Source: Hedera helix
Taxonomy: Eukaryota; Streptophyta; Magnoliopsida; Apiales; Araliaceae
Reading direction: 5' to 3'
Length of the DNA stretch: 64,000 nt
Assembly: GCA_947179155.2 (NCBI GenBank)
Contig: OX359281.1
Coordinates: 38,626,967 to 38,690,966 of the forward strand
The position numbers and the translations under genes were made by a program. This document shows positions 1-12,105 of the stretch, piece after piece. The notes under the pieces are model-generated. The model searched no databases and had not been told where the DNA came from. It saw only the letters and a program-made list of their open reading frames with translations. How positions within the stretch are numbered: the first letter of the stretch is position 1; each line of letters starts with the position of its first letter.

Positions 1-450
1 ATAATATATTATCATTATTTTGCATACAGTTGTATTAGATTAGGTTTTTTTTGCATCACAGCATATCATGTTCAAATTATTTGGTCTACGAAGACAACTT
101 TATGTAGGAAATACATTTTGAAAATCAATTTTAGGCTATGGGAGGTTTTTTGAAGCTATTTTTTTAAAATTCTTTTTTTTACATTTCAGCTTCGTCGTAA
201 ATTACAATTCCCTTTAGTTTATGAGAGTAGTTTCTTTTTGTTCCACTCATCTAACTTTTATTGGAGTGCAATTAAGAGAGAAAATAAAACAAACTCAACA
301 TTCTAGTCATGCTTTTAGTAATATGAATGAACAAGGCAAAATGAAAATTGAGAAATCATGTGGAAAGAAAATGTCCATATACTTGGAGGCACGAAGGACG
401 TTGACATATGCTAAAGAGCATAAAGAAGAGATGACAATTAGTCCTTGCAG
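1..450. other. AT-rich intergenic DNA, no gene seen
   Basis: This is AT-rich sequence with no convincing coding signal. The only open frame (221-454) has no recognisable domain and runs into the start of the neighbouring MITE. Confidence 0.5.
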
Positions 451-453
451 TTA

Positions 454-911
454 GGTGGGGTTTGGTTCGTGGAATAAAAATTTGATGTAATGTAATAGTC
501 TACGTGATGCAATAGAGTTATAAAGTAATGACAATAGGTTATTACGACATATTTGCTTGGTTGGTTCTTGGTATTTGTGTAGTAATTTTAATGTTATTAC
601 ATTTCGTTCAAAATTGTGTTTGGTTCACTAAATTATATTGTTGTATGTAATGAATAAAGTAAATTATAAGTCTAAATGTCAAATCAGTTGCAAGTATTAT
701 TGTTTTGTCTTTTATGACTTATTGCAATACGGATATAATGGGTAGGTCAATATATCAATTGGAGGATGTAATGAAAAACTTAAAAATTGATGTAATAGTA
801 TTAAGCCCGTAATGGAGTAATACATGTAATAGGTAAACCGAACATAATGTCACATCAATGTAATAGCTTATTGCATTACACAACTATTACATTGATTTGA
901 TATGCGCCACC
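454..911. mobile_element. Tourist-like (PIF/Harbinger-type) MITE candidate, 458 bp
   Basis: The element is flanked by TTA on both sides (451-453 and 912-914), the target duplication typical of PIF/Harbinger elements. It begins GGTGGGGTTTGG and ends GCGCCACC, giving short terminal inverted repeats. Subterminal inverted similarity is stronger: the motif AATGTAATAG followed by a GATGCAATA-like stretch near the left end recurs inverted near the right end. It has no coding capacity. The terminal repeats are degenerate, so the family assignment is tentative. Confidence 0.5.
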
Positions 912-914
912 TTA

Positions 915-1554
915 GTTGAGAATTGTGACATCAAGGAAGAATTTGAAAATCAATATTTGGAAATATATGCATATACTTCAAGAATATACAAAGAGAGAGA
1001 GTACACATGCTATGTATGAGCATAAAGGTATATAGAGAGAGGGAGAGACGAAGAAAGCTCTGTGCATGAAATAGTTGAATTCTAACATCAAGTTTAAGAA
1101 AAAACTGAGAAAGGAAAGTGCAATTATATTTTCCATGGATTATGTGATACACTTTATGTTTGTGATAGCTAAAATATATGATGGATTATAACTTGAATTG
1201 TGAGTGTAAGATATTATTGTTTAAATGTGGGAAGAGAGAAATAGAGAGAAAGAGAGGCGCGTTAGGGAGGCGTATTTGTGCATTGTATTAAAAGTTATTT
1301 CTAATAATGATACTCAAAATGAAAGAAAATAAATAAATAAGACCATTCATATATAAGAAAATGCTCCCTTTTGCTTTCACTACCTATGCCCTTAGGTGGC
1401 TCTCTCCTTTTATTCTGTTCTTCCATATATGTCCTCTCTCTCTCTCTCTTTGAATTCAAATCTTGTTTATTTTTAATTTACCTTTTAAAATATGTTTTTC
1501 TTATGTATATCTATATAACTAGGAAAAAAAGCACACACACACACACACAGAGAC

Positions 1555-1614
<60 letters not shown>

Positions 1615-2568
1615 TTTATTGAGATTAACTTAACTAAGATGCATATCTTACTTCTCAATTTTAGGCTATTGTATCTTATAATGTCATTTTTCTTTTCATT
1701 TCTTTTTAATTTTTTTTTTGGTGAAGACCTATATTATGTGGATTTGTGTAAGATTGTCGTGTATGACAAGCCGTCTAGACATCAAATTCAGCTTTCCTGA
1801 AATCAAAGGGTTGGAGGACATTGACTAAAAAGGTTTCAAAAGTTAAATACAAGTTTTTGGGCACGCTTTATACACATAATATTTTATGCAGTATTGCTTG
1901 TTATTTATGTACATATATTCAAATTTTAGGGTAATTTTCGAAATAGAAGAGAGAGTTAATGAGAAAATATATAAAACTGATATTATCTACGGGAAGGATC
2001 AAATATAATCTATCTTGAAAGTAGTGTGCAGTGAAAAAGATTGAAACCCTCTGAAATCCATCGAGCCTCGATCCAAATCTGCTGCGGTTCAGTCACATCA
2101 AGGGTATTGAAAACCCTAATTAGATTCCTCTTTCTTCTTCCTTATTCTTAATCTCCTTTTTCTTTTCTGTTTCACACGTCGTTTCCTTTAGTTAAAGTTA
2201 ATATGCTGTCTCAGACTTGTACCCTTTACCAGTTTTGGTGTTGGTGTTGTGTCAACATAGGTAGTACTCTTGGTCAAACAGCTGAGACCATGTAACACAT
2301 GAAACTCTATCCCTCACCAGTTTAGGCAATCATATCTGGCATTTAATCTCTTTCTCACTCCATGTATATTTGTCCAGTTCTCTCTCCACCATAAATAAAA
2401 ATTAAATAATAAATGTATATACTGATATCTGGTGTTATTTAATTTATTTGTAGTATATTTCATTTTGTATGCCTCTTTTGATATCCTTTAGGAAGTATAT
2501 TTCAGAATTTTTCTCTGTATATCAATATATACTTGTGTCCTCAATAGTTTTATATCAGCTTTAGCAGT
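915..2568. other. Intergenic DNA with AT and CT microsatellites
   Basis: This stretch holds a (CT)n run near 1434-1450 and (AT)n/(TATA)n runs at about 1558-1615, which explain the low-complexity open frames there. A CT-rich stretch at about 2120-2170 resembles a plant 5' leader, but no exon could be linked to it. Confidence 0.5.
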
Positions 2569-2578
2569 ACGTGTAGGC

Positions 2579-2799
2579 TTTAGAGCACATGTGGTCAAGG
2601 AGGTTTGCTCCCTTGACTTCTTGGGTTCGAACCTTGGGGCCACCACCCAAGAGAATTCTTCTGAATGACACCAGACTGATTGGGGGGGGGGGGGGGTGCG
2701 CACTTAAGATTGCTCGGAGAGGAATTTAGTCTCCGTTGACGCTTAAGGTAGCCCGAGGATACCTTTACCATTCAAAAAAAGAAAAAAGAAAAAAAAGGC
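2579..2799 (+). mobile_element. tRNA-derived SINE with target-site duplication
   Basis: A 10-bp direct repeat ACGTGTAGGC flanks the element exactly (2569-2578 and 2800-2809). Near its 5' end it carries a pol III promoter: an A-box-like TGTGGTCAAGG at about 2590 and a B box GGTTCGAACC at 2624-2633. The body includes a run of 18 or so G residues (about 2679-2696) and ends in an A-rich tail (about 2773-2797). This is the standard architecture of a plant tRNA-derived SINE; I could not name the family. It lies just upstream of a LINE fragment. Confidence 0.8.
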
Positions 2800-2885
2800 A
2801 CGTGTAGGCAGAAAGAGGATAAAATCTAAAATCATCTCTTCCTAGATAGTGAGGTGGAGTGCATTATGCCAGAGCCGATGGATAG

Positions 2886-3072
2886 TTTACTCCAGATGAG
2901 GAAAGGTTTCTAGGTGGAAAGGAGAAGAGGAGGCGGTTCAAATTGGCACCACATTTCTTGTGGTGGACGATTTGGAGTGAGAGGAATAATCAATCTTCTG
3001 TGTTCCTTGATGACCAAACATCTTATAGTGATTTTGAGAACAAAGAGCGGACTTGTCTCCAGATCTGTTTCT
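2886..3072 (+). pseudogene. LINE (non-LTR retrotransposon) C-terminal fragment
   Basis: One frame reads a basic run (KRRRR) followed by LAPHFLWWTIWSERNN and then an acidic/hydrophobic tail. The WWxIWxERN signature with an upstream basic stretch is characteristic of the zf-RVT-like C-terminal end of plant L1-type LINE ORF2 proteins. Nothing upstream encodes a reverse transcriptase, so this is a severely 5'-truncated relic. No poly(A) tail or target duplication was identified. The alternative is a coincidental match in an anonymous open frame. Confidence 0.45.
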
Positions 3073-6000
3073 TATTTGATTTTTTAGTATTTTTTTATTT
3101 ACGTTTTCCGGCTTGATCAGGTCTGTAGTGTCATTTGTGGACAATGTGGGAGATTTACTGGTGGGAGGTTGTTTTCCTTGTTAAAGGAGGTAGAACAAAG
3201 TAGATAATGATTTTCCTAGCTAAAGGTGTAGAACAAAGTAGCGAATGATTTTCCTTCTTTAATGGAGGTAGTTACTTTACAAGTAGTGTTTTTTTCCTCC
3301 TTTTCTGATTATTGTGATTTTAAGATTATTTACTGCCAAGTGTCAAATTAATAGAATTATTTAGACCAAAATTGTCGAGCATATCAAATTTGACAATTGG
3401 CTTAATTATAGTTTTTGATATATAACAGTTGTAATAACAGATAGAAATGAACAATGGCATCGCGGATCTACAAAACATTATTTATGGTTGAAAAGAAAGT
3501 TCTAGGCGAACAATTACCTATTCAGTCTCCTATTCTTTTTAAATGGAAGAGAATACAATTAGATGTCTGTCTATTTGTTACTTTCATGCAGTTGTTTACT
3601 ATTGCTTTCTACGTCTACCATGCTAAATCGTATTGTCAATGACCATACAGGAGGTGCAAAGACCAGAAGAACCCATGCGACCTTTGCCTTTACCAGACAT
3701 GAGCAGACTGAAGATCATGATGTAGAGGTCCAGGACAACTACAGCTTTGACTGTTTTGCTCATGCCCCAAAATGTGGCTACTTCCACGAGATATTTACAT
3801 TATGTTTTGGGTATGGATGAGGTTAGTTCTGGTATAAAATGTAAATTGTATATCTATTAGTTTGTTTTTTTGTTGTTCTTATAAAGGTCAGGATGGTGGG
3901 TGTTGGGTTTTGAGTTGGGCTTGGGTGGTACTAAGCTATTCTTTTGCTCTGTGAACGAGGTATGCTCATATGATTCTGTTATTTTTATTGGAAAACCATA
4001 TGAGCTAGAGGTAGATACTTAATTTAGAAATGCAGTTTGTTTTAATTATTGATCTGTTACAAGAGCTAAAATAAATTATCTAATTATATGCACACATTGA
4101 TTTTTGAGATAGTCGTACCCCTTCTTTGTACCTGAGATTGGAATTCAGAATAGACTTTGGTGATTTGGTGTGGTACAATATGCCAAATGTATTATGTAGG
4201 ACTTTTATGGCATGTTTGTGAGTTTTATTTTTGGAAGAAGGGAAGGAAAAGTTGGAACTTTTATTTTAAAAGAAAAATTATTCAGTGGTCTTAGAGCATT
4301 GTCATGTGGTGACCTAAGCCAATCAGATGCTGTTATTTCAGCATGTGCATGGATTCAGATATAAAGGGTCCACTGTTAATGTAGAAATGACAGCATGTGA
4401 TTGGTTTTAGCCATCCCTTCCCTTTCTCCCTTGGGGCCCGCGAAATAAAACTTGCAACAAGGCTGCAACTGCATGAATATTCACTATTGAAGTTATTATA
4501 GAATGTCATCTCTTCGGCCTCCGGAAGTAAAATTTCCACCCTCTCAATTATTTTAGCAATCCTTTTATGAAACATCCGGACTTTCCAATGCAAGTACTTT
4601 ACTAAATCAAGTCCTCTTAACCTTCAATTCGTGAATTTTTTCCCCCAAAAAATCTAACTGCACAAACTGACCAATAATTACGGAGTTGCTCTCAACTAGA
4701 TTATAAAATATGCTAATGGTGCCAAGTTCACTACATGCAAGCTTAATCTGAAACAATGTTGGTATAACAGTTTATGATTCTATTGCATTTTTTTAGTAGG
4801 ATTTGAATTATGTCTTCTATTTCAAAATATAAGACCGCAATACTTTGCAGAAGGCAAAAGAAAATGTTATTGTATTTTGGAACGGAGGAAGTAATTTTTT
4901 TATTGGACCGTTATTGCTCATTTTTCACCAGAATTTTTTAGGGCGTTGATATTTCAAACGCAAGTTAGTCAAATGGTGAATGAAGCAAATTGTATTATGT
5001 ATGTAAATAGTTGTACATTTGCGGTACATTGGAAGTCCTACTCTGAAAATATCATTTACCTTTTCTTAAGCTAAACACGTATTCTCTTCTACCCGAGTCG
5101 TCGTGTCATGTTGATGGGTCTTGTTAGAAGTTGAACCACGCTGGTCATTTCTCCATTATTGAAGGACCAAGAATATTTGGCAATCATCTCCGAGAGTGGA
5201 TCACAAAAATTTGGTGAATTCCATAATAAAATCTAGTGAATAGCAAAGCTATAGAATTACATGCTATACCAACTTTCTGTCAAAATACAAAGAATAATTA
5301 TAAGTGCATAATATCCAAACACAACATTCAAACACTACATTCATCTTAACCATGTGTATGGTATTAAAATTCGTGTCATGTTCTACTTTTTAATGGTGAA
5401 GATAGATATAACGTTTGATTTTGTATTTGAATGTTGTGTATGTAGACTTGTCCAAATACAAATATCAACCTCAAAATCTTTCATTCTCTTTTTGAGAAAG
5501 AAAACTTATATTCCAACTTTGGGAGGGGGACAAAGGTATCAAGACCTCAACAAACTATGAATTACATTTTAGAAACCCAATTCTTTAAATTTATTTGCAT
5601 ATACAAAATTTACTAAACTGTATGCATTATGAGATTGCAGTTTCAAAGCTAAACAAGTCTCTCTTTCACGCCACGGCATCCATAGAGTACCCCACAGTAA
5701 AACCCTAACCCGTGATATGATGGAGTACAGATATCTACACATTCCGAAACAGATCATCCACACTAATCTCATCATCCCCATCCGGCTGCATCAACAAGGT
5801 CATATAGTCTTGATAATCATATAGTACCCATATTTTGGAGAATTTTATTTAATTTATTTATAGATTTTAGACTATTAAATATTTAAAGTTATTAGTGTTC
5901 TATTTACTTAATTTTAAGGTTTGTTGTGCGTTGAAAGTGACCTTCCAAAAACTACCTTTATCTCAAAATTTAAAATATATTTCTAGAATGAAGATATATT

Positions 6001-6340
6001 TTTTCAAATATGTGCATCATATTTGTTAGAATTGAAATGGTGGTAAAGAGAGATTATTCAATCCATGTGCAATTAATCCAAGTAATGTCAAGCATATTAC
6101 TTTGTAATTTAAAGTTAGACATATACCTCGAATTTTTAACTAAAAAGAATATCTAGATGATTAATTGATAATCTTAACATGCATGACTGAGGTCGGTGGG
6201 CATGAATGCAACCTTCACCCGATCACGAGGATTTCAGAGACTTTTTGAAGTTGTGAACTAATTAAGGCATATCACACGCATCCCGTGAGTTATTTTCAAT
6301 CTAGAAGACGTGTTTCCTTTGCATTAGTGAATAATTATTA
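3073..6340. other. Intergenic DNA with small MITE remnants
   Basis: I see no gene I can name. A possible orphan terminal exon (3651-3725) is treated as a finding. About 4814-4893 looks like a very short, internally deleted Stowaway-like element: TA, then TTCTATTTCAAAATATAAG at one end and TTTTGGAACGGAGGAAG then TA at the other. About 5260-5470 contains a degenerate inverted repeat whose halves share the core AATGGTGAAGATAGATAT-like sequence also present near 11470 and 27970. Confidence 0.4.
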
Positions 6341-6342
6341 AA

Positions 6343-6489
6343 TGTTCTTAGGACACCTATCACGTGGTGCTCCACACCACTTATGTGGTGTTATTTCAGC
6401 ACTTAAAGTGATCATTTCAAGTGCTGAAATGATATCACATAGTACATGAGTGGTGTGGGACATCACGTGATGGATGTTTCAGGACCATC
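6343..6489. repeat. Hairpin MITE, about 145 bp
   Basis: The two halves form a long imperfect palindrome. The left arm runs through CATCACG-like sequence, CCACACCACT and TTTCAGCACTT, and is mirrored by AAGTGCTGAAAT, AGTGGTGTGG and CACGTGATGGATG in the right arm, with a loop near 6408-6418. A 9-bp direct repeat GAATAATTA lies at about 6329-6337 and 6490-6498 and may be the target duplication. It has no coding capacity. Confidence 0.6.
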
Positions 6490-6498
6490 GAATAATTA

Positions 6499-7269
6499 CT
6501 CGTACATTATTCTACTATAGCTCACTCCGTTTTTGTTAATTGTGCATCATTAACGCGAATGATTTATTATTAACTGTGAATCCTATATTTACTTTGTGTA
6601 CAAATCACAAATGATAAAATTTTAACGTGATTATCTAACAATATATGGTAGATTTCTTGACATTTATTACGAGGTCCACTGTTCTTGAGCCAACCACGAC
6701 TTGATTAATTTTGAAGCAATAACATGTATCACTAGTTATACTACGCATAGCCACGTTTAAATCTACATACAATTGTATAATTTTTTGGACTTTGAAGAGG
6801 GAAAGCCTTCAGCAAATAATTGAGAACCAAACATTATGTTTAAGATGAGGACCCCCGTCCCCTTCTTCTTTCACCTTTCCTAAATTTCTTTCCAATTCTA
6901 AAGGGAAGTGTAATTAATAGGATTTGCCAACGTGGTATCTAAAAATCTAGGTCTAGGTGGAAGATGACACTCTTTATTTTTACTTTATTGAGAAGCCAAG
7001 ATTTCATATATACTCCATTTGTTACACATAATGACTATTACCTTGGCAATACTAAAAGTATTAATACATTATAGATACTAGTTTGTTGAGCAAACACTCA
7101 CGTGTGTGGAATTTTTTTTAAATATTAATAATTAAAAATAAGTAATTAGATAAATTTGGAATACTAAAAAGAGAAATATATGGAGAGAGATAAGTGGGTA
7201 AGTTGGAGTAAAATATAAAAGTAGCCAAAAGATAAGTAAATGGGAGTAGAATGTGAAAGCAGTGCAGAG

Positions 7270-7329
<60 letters not shown>

Positions 7330-7419
7330 AAATTAGTTTTTATTTTTATATTTTTATGTTAGTTTGTGACCTAAAATCACCGAAGACGATTATCAAAGGC
7401 CGGAGGTTTTATTAATAGG
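6499..7419. other. Intergenic DNA ending in an AT microsatellite
   Basis: No gene is visible. A dinucleotide (AT)n run occupies about 7273-7325. The remainder is AT-rich and non-coding in all frames. Confidence 0.5.
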
Positions 7420-7446
7420 CTAGTACCCCATGCACACGAGGTGCAT
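7420..7446 (-). mobile_element. Helitron-like 3' terminus (candidate)
   Basis: Read on the minus strand, a 6-bp-stem hairpin (ATGCAC / GTGCAT, 7430-7446) is followed after 6 nt by CTAG (7420-7423). Helitrons end in a short GC-rich hairpin followed by CTRR. The base after CTAG is C rather than the expected T, so this copy is either decayed or coincidental. Confidence 0.3.
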
Positions 7447-7698
7447 GCGTTTAATTTACAATTGAATTTTATAGTTATTATAATTTAAGATTTAATAATA
7501 TTTGAATAAAAAAATTGAAATTGATAAAAATAAATTATGTGAGAGAATTTAGGAGATTATAAAAAGTGGAAGAGAGGAGGAAGTTAAAATATAAGAGAGA
7601 ATAAAATGGAACTGTTGTTGCAAGACACTTTTTTTTTAAATTATAGGTCGTGACTTGTGACCGTAAAGTATGTACTAAAATCTCACACTTTATTAATA

Positions 7699-7889
7699 CT
7701 AGCACTCGATGGTACACGTATTTCGTGTACAAATTTTATGGGATAAAATTTGGAGACTAAATAGAAAGATAAAAAAACTTAATTTGAAAAGTTTAAAATA
7801 ATAATATAATTAAAATTGTAAGAATAAATAAAGGAAAAAATAGCGTGACAAAATTACACTGCTGATATCAGTGGCTCCGAAAAGCCTCT

Positions 7890-7925
<36 letters not shown>
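7699..7925 (-). mobile_element. Helitron-like non-autonomous element (candidate)
   Basis: On the minus strand a perfect 7-bp stem GTACACG/CGTGTAC (7712-7730) is followed after 9 nt by CTAG (7699-7702) and then T, the expected Helitron 3' end and insertion context. The putative 5' part, on the high-coordinate side, is a (TA)n run followed by AAAGAGGCTTTTCGGAGCC, similar in layout to the element at 27632-27841. It has no coding capacity. The exact 5' end is hidden by the microsatellite (about 7896-7926). Confidence 0.35.
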
Positions 7926-7929
<4 letters not shown>

Positions 7930-8382
7930 TTGTTAGTTTTCATTTTTCTCTCTAATTTTTCTCCATTTTCTTTTTGGTTGTTTTCCGTCTCTCTTGCATA
8001 TTCTATCTCATTTATTAGAAAAAGAGAATTAATATTTTCAAAAAAAAATTTGATATTTTTTAAAAAATTTCTCACATGAATAATAAATAAAACATATATT
8101 TATGCAAATGAGATCTTGTAAAAATAACAAATTCCCATAAATATAAACTTGTTCTTTTGTAATAATGTTATAAAAGTCGAGTGTTTTAAAGAAGTAACAA
8201 AAAAAGAGACGCCTACAATTTTCAAAATTCACAGATGCAACCCTATTTTCAAGTTTCAACCTAAAATCTACGCCGTTTAGGATAGAGATCCATTAGGCTT
8301 AAATAAGATCATTATTGTTTGGATTTACTTATATTAGCTTATTAATTTACTTAAATTTGAATGAATGAACAGATTTGGGTTT

Positions 8383-8391
8383 CATATAAAC
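8383..8391 (+). promoter_or_regulatory. Candidate TATA box of the CML gene
   Basis: The sequence CATATAAAC lies about 300 bp upstream of the CML start codon. It is followed by a CT-rich leader (about 8450-8475) of the kind common in plant 5' UTRs. Its position would give a 5' UTR of roughly 270 nt. Assigned by position and motif only. Confidence 0.35.
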
Positions 8392-8688
8392 CCCGCATCA
8401 CTCGGAAGAGCCACACCACCAAATCTTCAATCGTGCAATCACGCACTCTCCCAAATTATCTCCCTCTATCTCTCTCATCAAAATACACACAATATTAAAA
8501 GATTACCACCCCATAACACAGGAAAGATAAAGAAGAGGGTAGTGGGATCTCTATTTTTTTTCCAACAATTTTCTGTTCAATCTCTATAAACTCGTAATCT
8601 CAGATTATTCTCTTCAATTTTTTCTGGGTAATTCATTCAAAATCAAATCAAAAAACCCGAACCCATTTATTTTTATAATCATCTAAAC

Positions 8689-9270
8689 ATGGGTTTGAAA
8701 TCTCTGTTTAACCGGAAAAAGAAACGGAGCATTCCGTCTCTGAATCCGACGCCAATTGTATCGAGAACCCCTTCCCTAAGCTCACGCGCCCAAATAGAGG
8801 AAGAACTGGTGCAAGTCTTCAAGAAATTCGACGTGAACGGCGACGGCAAGATCTCTGCCGCCGAGCTGGGGTCCATAATGGGCAGCCTCGGCCACTCCGC
8901 CACCGAGGAGGAGCTCCAGATAATGATCAAAGAGGTGGATTCCGACGGCGATGGGTTCATCGACCTCCGCGAATTCATCGAATTGAACACGAAAGACATC
9001 GATTACGACGAGGTATTGGAGAATTTGAGGGACGCGTTTAAGGTGTTTGATATTGACAAGAACGGCTCGATTTCGGCGGAGGAATTGCAGAACGTGCTGG
9101 GGAGTTTGGGGGAGGAGAGTTCGATGGCGGAATGTAAGAAGATGATTAGTGGGGTGGATTCTGATGGCGACGGAATGATCAGTTTCGAGGAGTTTAGGGT
9201 CATGATGATGAGGGGCTCGCGATTCGATGCTTTGGGGTCACAGTCGCAGAGAATTGAGATCCAAGATTGA
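8689..9270 (+). CDS. Calmodulin-like protein (CML), four EF-hands, intronless
   Basis: This encodes a 193-residue Ca2+ sensor that probably changes conformation on Ca2+ binding and regulates partner proteins. Four canonical 12-residue EF-hand loops are visible, each starting with Asp and ending with Glu: residues 48-59, 84-95, 121-132 and 157-168. Loops 1, 2 and 4 have the classic DxxGDG pattern; loop 3 is DIDKNGSISAEE. The first 40 or so residues are basic and Ser/Pro-rich (KKKR near residues 10-13), unlike calmodulin. They have no obvious membrane segment, but they begin MG, so N-myristoylation cannot be excluded. The C-terminal half resembles the CML25/26-type group of plants. The gene is a single exon, as many CMLs are. 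Its third-position GC is clearly higher than that of the surroundings. It has no close gene neighbours. Confidence 0.92.
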   Translation: MGLKSLFNRKKKRSIPSLNPTPIVSRTPSLSSRAQIEEELVQVFKKFDVNGDGKISAAELGSIMGSLGHSATEEELQIMIKEVDSDGDGFIDLREFIELNTKDIDYDEVLENLRDAFKVFDIDKNGSISAEELQNVLGSLGEESSMAECKKMISGVDSDGDGMISFEEFRVMMMRGSRFDALGSQSQRIEIQD

Positions 9271-11612
9271 GGGAGATTTATTTATTTATTTTTGGTAATT
9301 TGTTCTGTTCTACAACTATTTTTTTATTTTCCCATTATTATTTCTTTTATGCCATTTACGATTCTTGGAAAAAACAAAAAACAAAGAACATGGCAAGTAT
9401 TATTAGTTTTACAATTAGTATCTGAACCACGATTTGAATGACAAAATGCAGGATCAGGAAATTTGCTAATATAATCTTATTTGTTATGGTCTTGACAATG
9501 TTTTATCCTTTCTTGGGGTCACCGGTGTGTCATTGGTCCCACTTATTCTGCATAGTTCACGTAGTCGATAAAAGGGTGGTTATGCCGCCGTTAAATGCCG
9601 GTGTTAGTAGTTAATATTGAAAGACAGAATATCAATCACAATAGAAAAATATTAGTTATCTATCACCATTTTAATGTTGTGAGAGGATTTCTTTTATGAG
9701 CAAGTTACGATAGTGGGCGTGTTTTTGCAATACGTCCCATCATCATTGGTAGCTAGAAGACCAACCCATGTGAGAAGTGGGCAACCCATTGCAGGCAAGT
9801 GGGGCATATTACCACACGACTAGTTCCCTTAAATATACGTAGGCTCCCCTTAATCGTGGCCTTCAAGGCCTTACACTTTGGGCTCAAGGTTTGGGCCTTG
9901 TCCTAGCAACCTATGGGTCTCATGTCAAGGGCCTAGAGTCCTCGATATTTGGGCCTATGGTTGGGCTTTGAGTCCTTAAGCTCTGGGCCTGGGGTTCTCA
10001 TGTTTTGGGTCCTAACAAGTCTATTCAGTGATTCAAACGCATTGTACTCTAAGACTTGGTAAAAGTGGGTCAAGTTCAAGAGTTGGCCTAACCCATCCAT
10101 ACCTATATTTTTAAGCCTAATAAAATCTTGGTTGTTTTGTCCTACCCCTGCTACCCCAAAGTAGCCCAATTCACGAGTGGCTCAATCCATTTTTTAATAG
10201 CAATTCAATATTAATTTGTTTCACTAATTACATCCATTACAATATTATTCTAAAGTTAAGAGTCAAATTCAAATCTTTTAAAAATTTAAAAGTAAGTAAA
10301 CTAAGAAGAAAAAAAAACTTTTAGTTCTTTTCTTATCGACTTTCATTCTTATCTGTCTTCTACTTGTTTTACTTAAATCAATTATTTCTAGTCTTTTAAC
10401 TCAATTTCTTTTATCGAAAGGTTGCTTCCATCTCTTTCTATATGGTCGAATTGAAATTTGCATGATACAACTGTTTTAATTATATATTCATTACTTGTGA
10501 ATTGATAGAAATTATTATATTTTTTCATTGATATCTAGTGTTTTAACTTTTGCCTTTAGAAAATAAAATAAATTATAAATAGTGTTTAGATTGTGTATAA
10601 GTAAACATATGCAACATAAAAATTAAAAAAAAAAGAGTAAAAAACAATTAGCGAGTTGGTCAAAATTGATTATCTATTTTTGCTATTATTCAATTGGAAC
10701 CACTTGTTTGTTTTGTTCTATACCATTTGTTTCCTAAATGCTTATTACACTGTTTCATAAAAAAGATTAATAATATTACAATGATTTTATTTTTTAATTT
10801 AAAAAAATAAAAAAAAAGTGCAAAAGTTTAGGGCTAGCCCAACCCATTTGCCTTGGGCCATGGGCTTTAGTTTTAAAAACCAATAAAAACTGAGTCTTTT
10901 AAGCCTAGTCCATTTTTGGCTCATGACTACTTAAATCGATTCAACCCATTTGCAAGATCTAATACAGATACATATATTTACACATTATTGTTAATGCATA
11001 CTTAACGTGAGATTTCATATAATTTTAACCCGAAGAAATTTAGAATATAAATATCTCTTTCTTTTCAAATTATGTTGTGTTAATGTTTCACTAATAAATC
11101 AATGATAAATATGGTTATACTATATTGCAGATCTTTATTTCCAATGTCTTATTTGAGATTTTGCTGTTATTGCAATCATGATTGTTAATTTTTTAAACTC
11201 TTATTTATTAGTTTTAAATTAGGTTAAATTGGATTTGAATTTCTAATAATTACCAGGCATGTTGTTATTGGTTGAAGGTTTGTCATCATGGTTCTCAACT
11301 ATCTACGAGATAGGGAGAGCTTAACCTCTTTTATCTGTTTAAACAATTTTTTTTTATCTAAATTCGAAAATGATATATGCACATCTACTTGTATAACTCA
11401 ACAAATACGTAGTGTAGTGACCCTCTTTCGAAAATAGGGTCTGACACGAAAATTCGTGTTAGACTTCACTTTTTCATGGTTGAGATGGATGTAGTGTTTA
11501 ATTTTGTTTTTGATTTTTTGTATTTGTAATAGTGTCCAAAAATGTTTACAGTGTGTTTACAGTTTTTCTCCACTTACACAAGTCCTAACGAATATCAAAC
11601 TACTAGTTAGTT
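9271..11612. other. Intergenic DNA, no gene seen
   Basis: The first few hundred bases are presumably the CML 3' UTR. About 9840-10170 is a relatively GC-rich stretch with many degenerate GGGCCT/GGGCTC words and no sustained coding frame. About 11430-11560 contains the palindromic core ACACGAAAATTCGTGT followed by a segment also found, diverged, near 5370 and 27960. This is a MITE-family remnant directly upstream of the copia insertion. Confidence 0.45.
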
Positions 11613-12056
11613 TATTGAACATATAGCTACTGCTACACCAGAAATGTTTCATGAGCAGAATACACAGCAAAAGGATCAACAAGATCAGCAACATCAAATT
11701 ATTACACCTCAGCATCTAAATAAAAGCATGAATGTAGCACAAGCTCAACTAACAGCTCAACTACCACAACTGCCACCTATGACAGCTCAGCTCAAGTCAC
11801 AATGGCACAAATGTGTGCTTATGACATCACCATCGAGCACCAGCAGCACTAGCACACAAGACAGCTGGAATTAGTTACGATTAGAGTTAGTTATTGTAAC
11901 TATAGTATAGTTTACTTAACTATAGTTTAGTCTAGTATAAATAATGTACATTGCTTCATTCTTCTGGTATCAGATTTCATATAATACAAAAATGTTTCTC
12001 TCTGTTTTTCCAATATCAAAATATCTCCATTATTTCTTCAATTAATTCTGTCAACA
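11613..12056 (+). repeat. 5' LTR of the copia element
   Basis: The LTR runs from TATTGA to TCAACA. The usual TG start is TA here in both copies, although TCAACA at the other end implies an ancestral TGTTGA. A TATA box TATAAATAA lies at 11937-11944. Just upstream is a self-complementary stretch (AACTATAGTATAGTT and AACTATAGTTTAGT, about 11899-11932). U3 contains a 76-codon Gln-rich open frame (11644-11874), the same sequence that ends the polyprotein in the 3' LTR. Confidence 0.95.
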
Positions 12057-12105
12057 TGGTATCAGAGCAATAGATCTGATAGTTTCTTTACTTCCGCATA
12101 CAAAA

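Noticed and set aside
1371..1800. Frames rich in Tyr-Ile repeats
   Set aside because: They are translations of a (TA)n microsatellite.
2620..2634. A tRNA gene suggested by GGGTTCGAACC
   Set aside because: There is no cloverleaf or anticodon arm; the box belongs to a SINE with target duplications and an A-rich tail.
8679..8999. Minus-strand 106-aa frame overlapping the CML gene
   Set aside because: It is antisense to four conserved EF-hand loops and shows no domain of its own.
9840..10170. GC-richer stretch with repeated GGGCCT words as a possible coding or regulatory island
   Set aside because: No sustained frame, no inverted or direct repeat of fixed period, and no recognisable motif.
11644..11874. 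Stand-alone 76-aa gene in the copia 5' LTR
   Set aside because: It is the LTR copy of the polyprotein C-terminus, lies in U3 upstream of the TATA box, and would not be in the element's own transcript start region.
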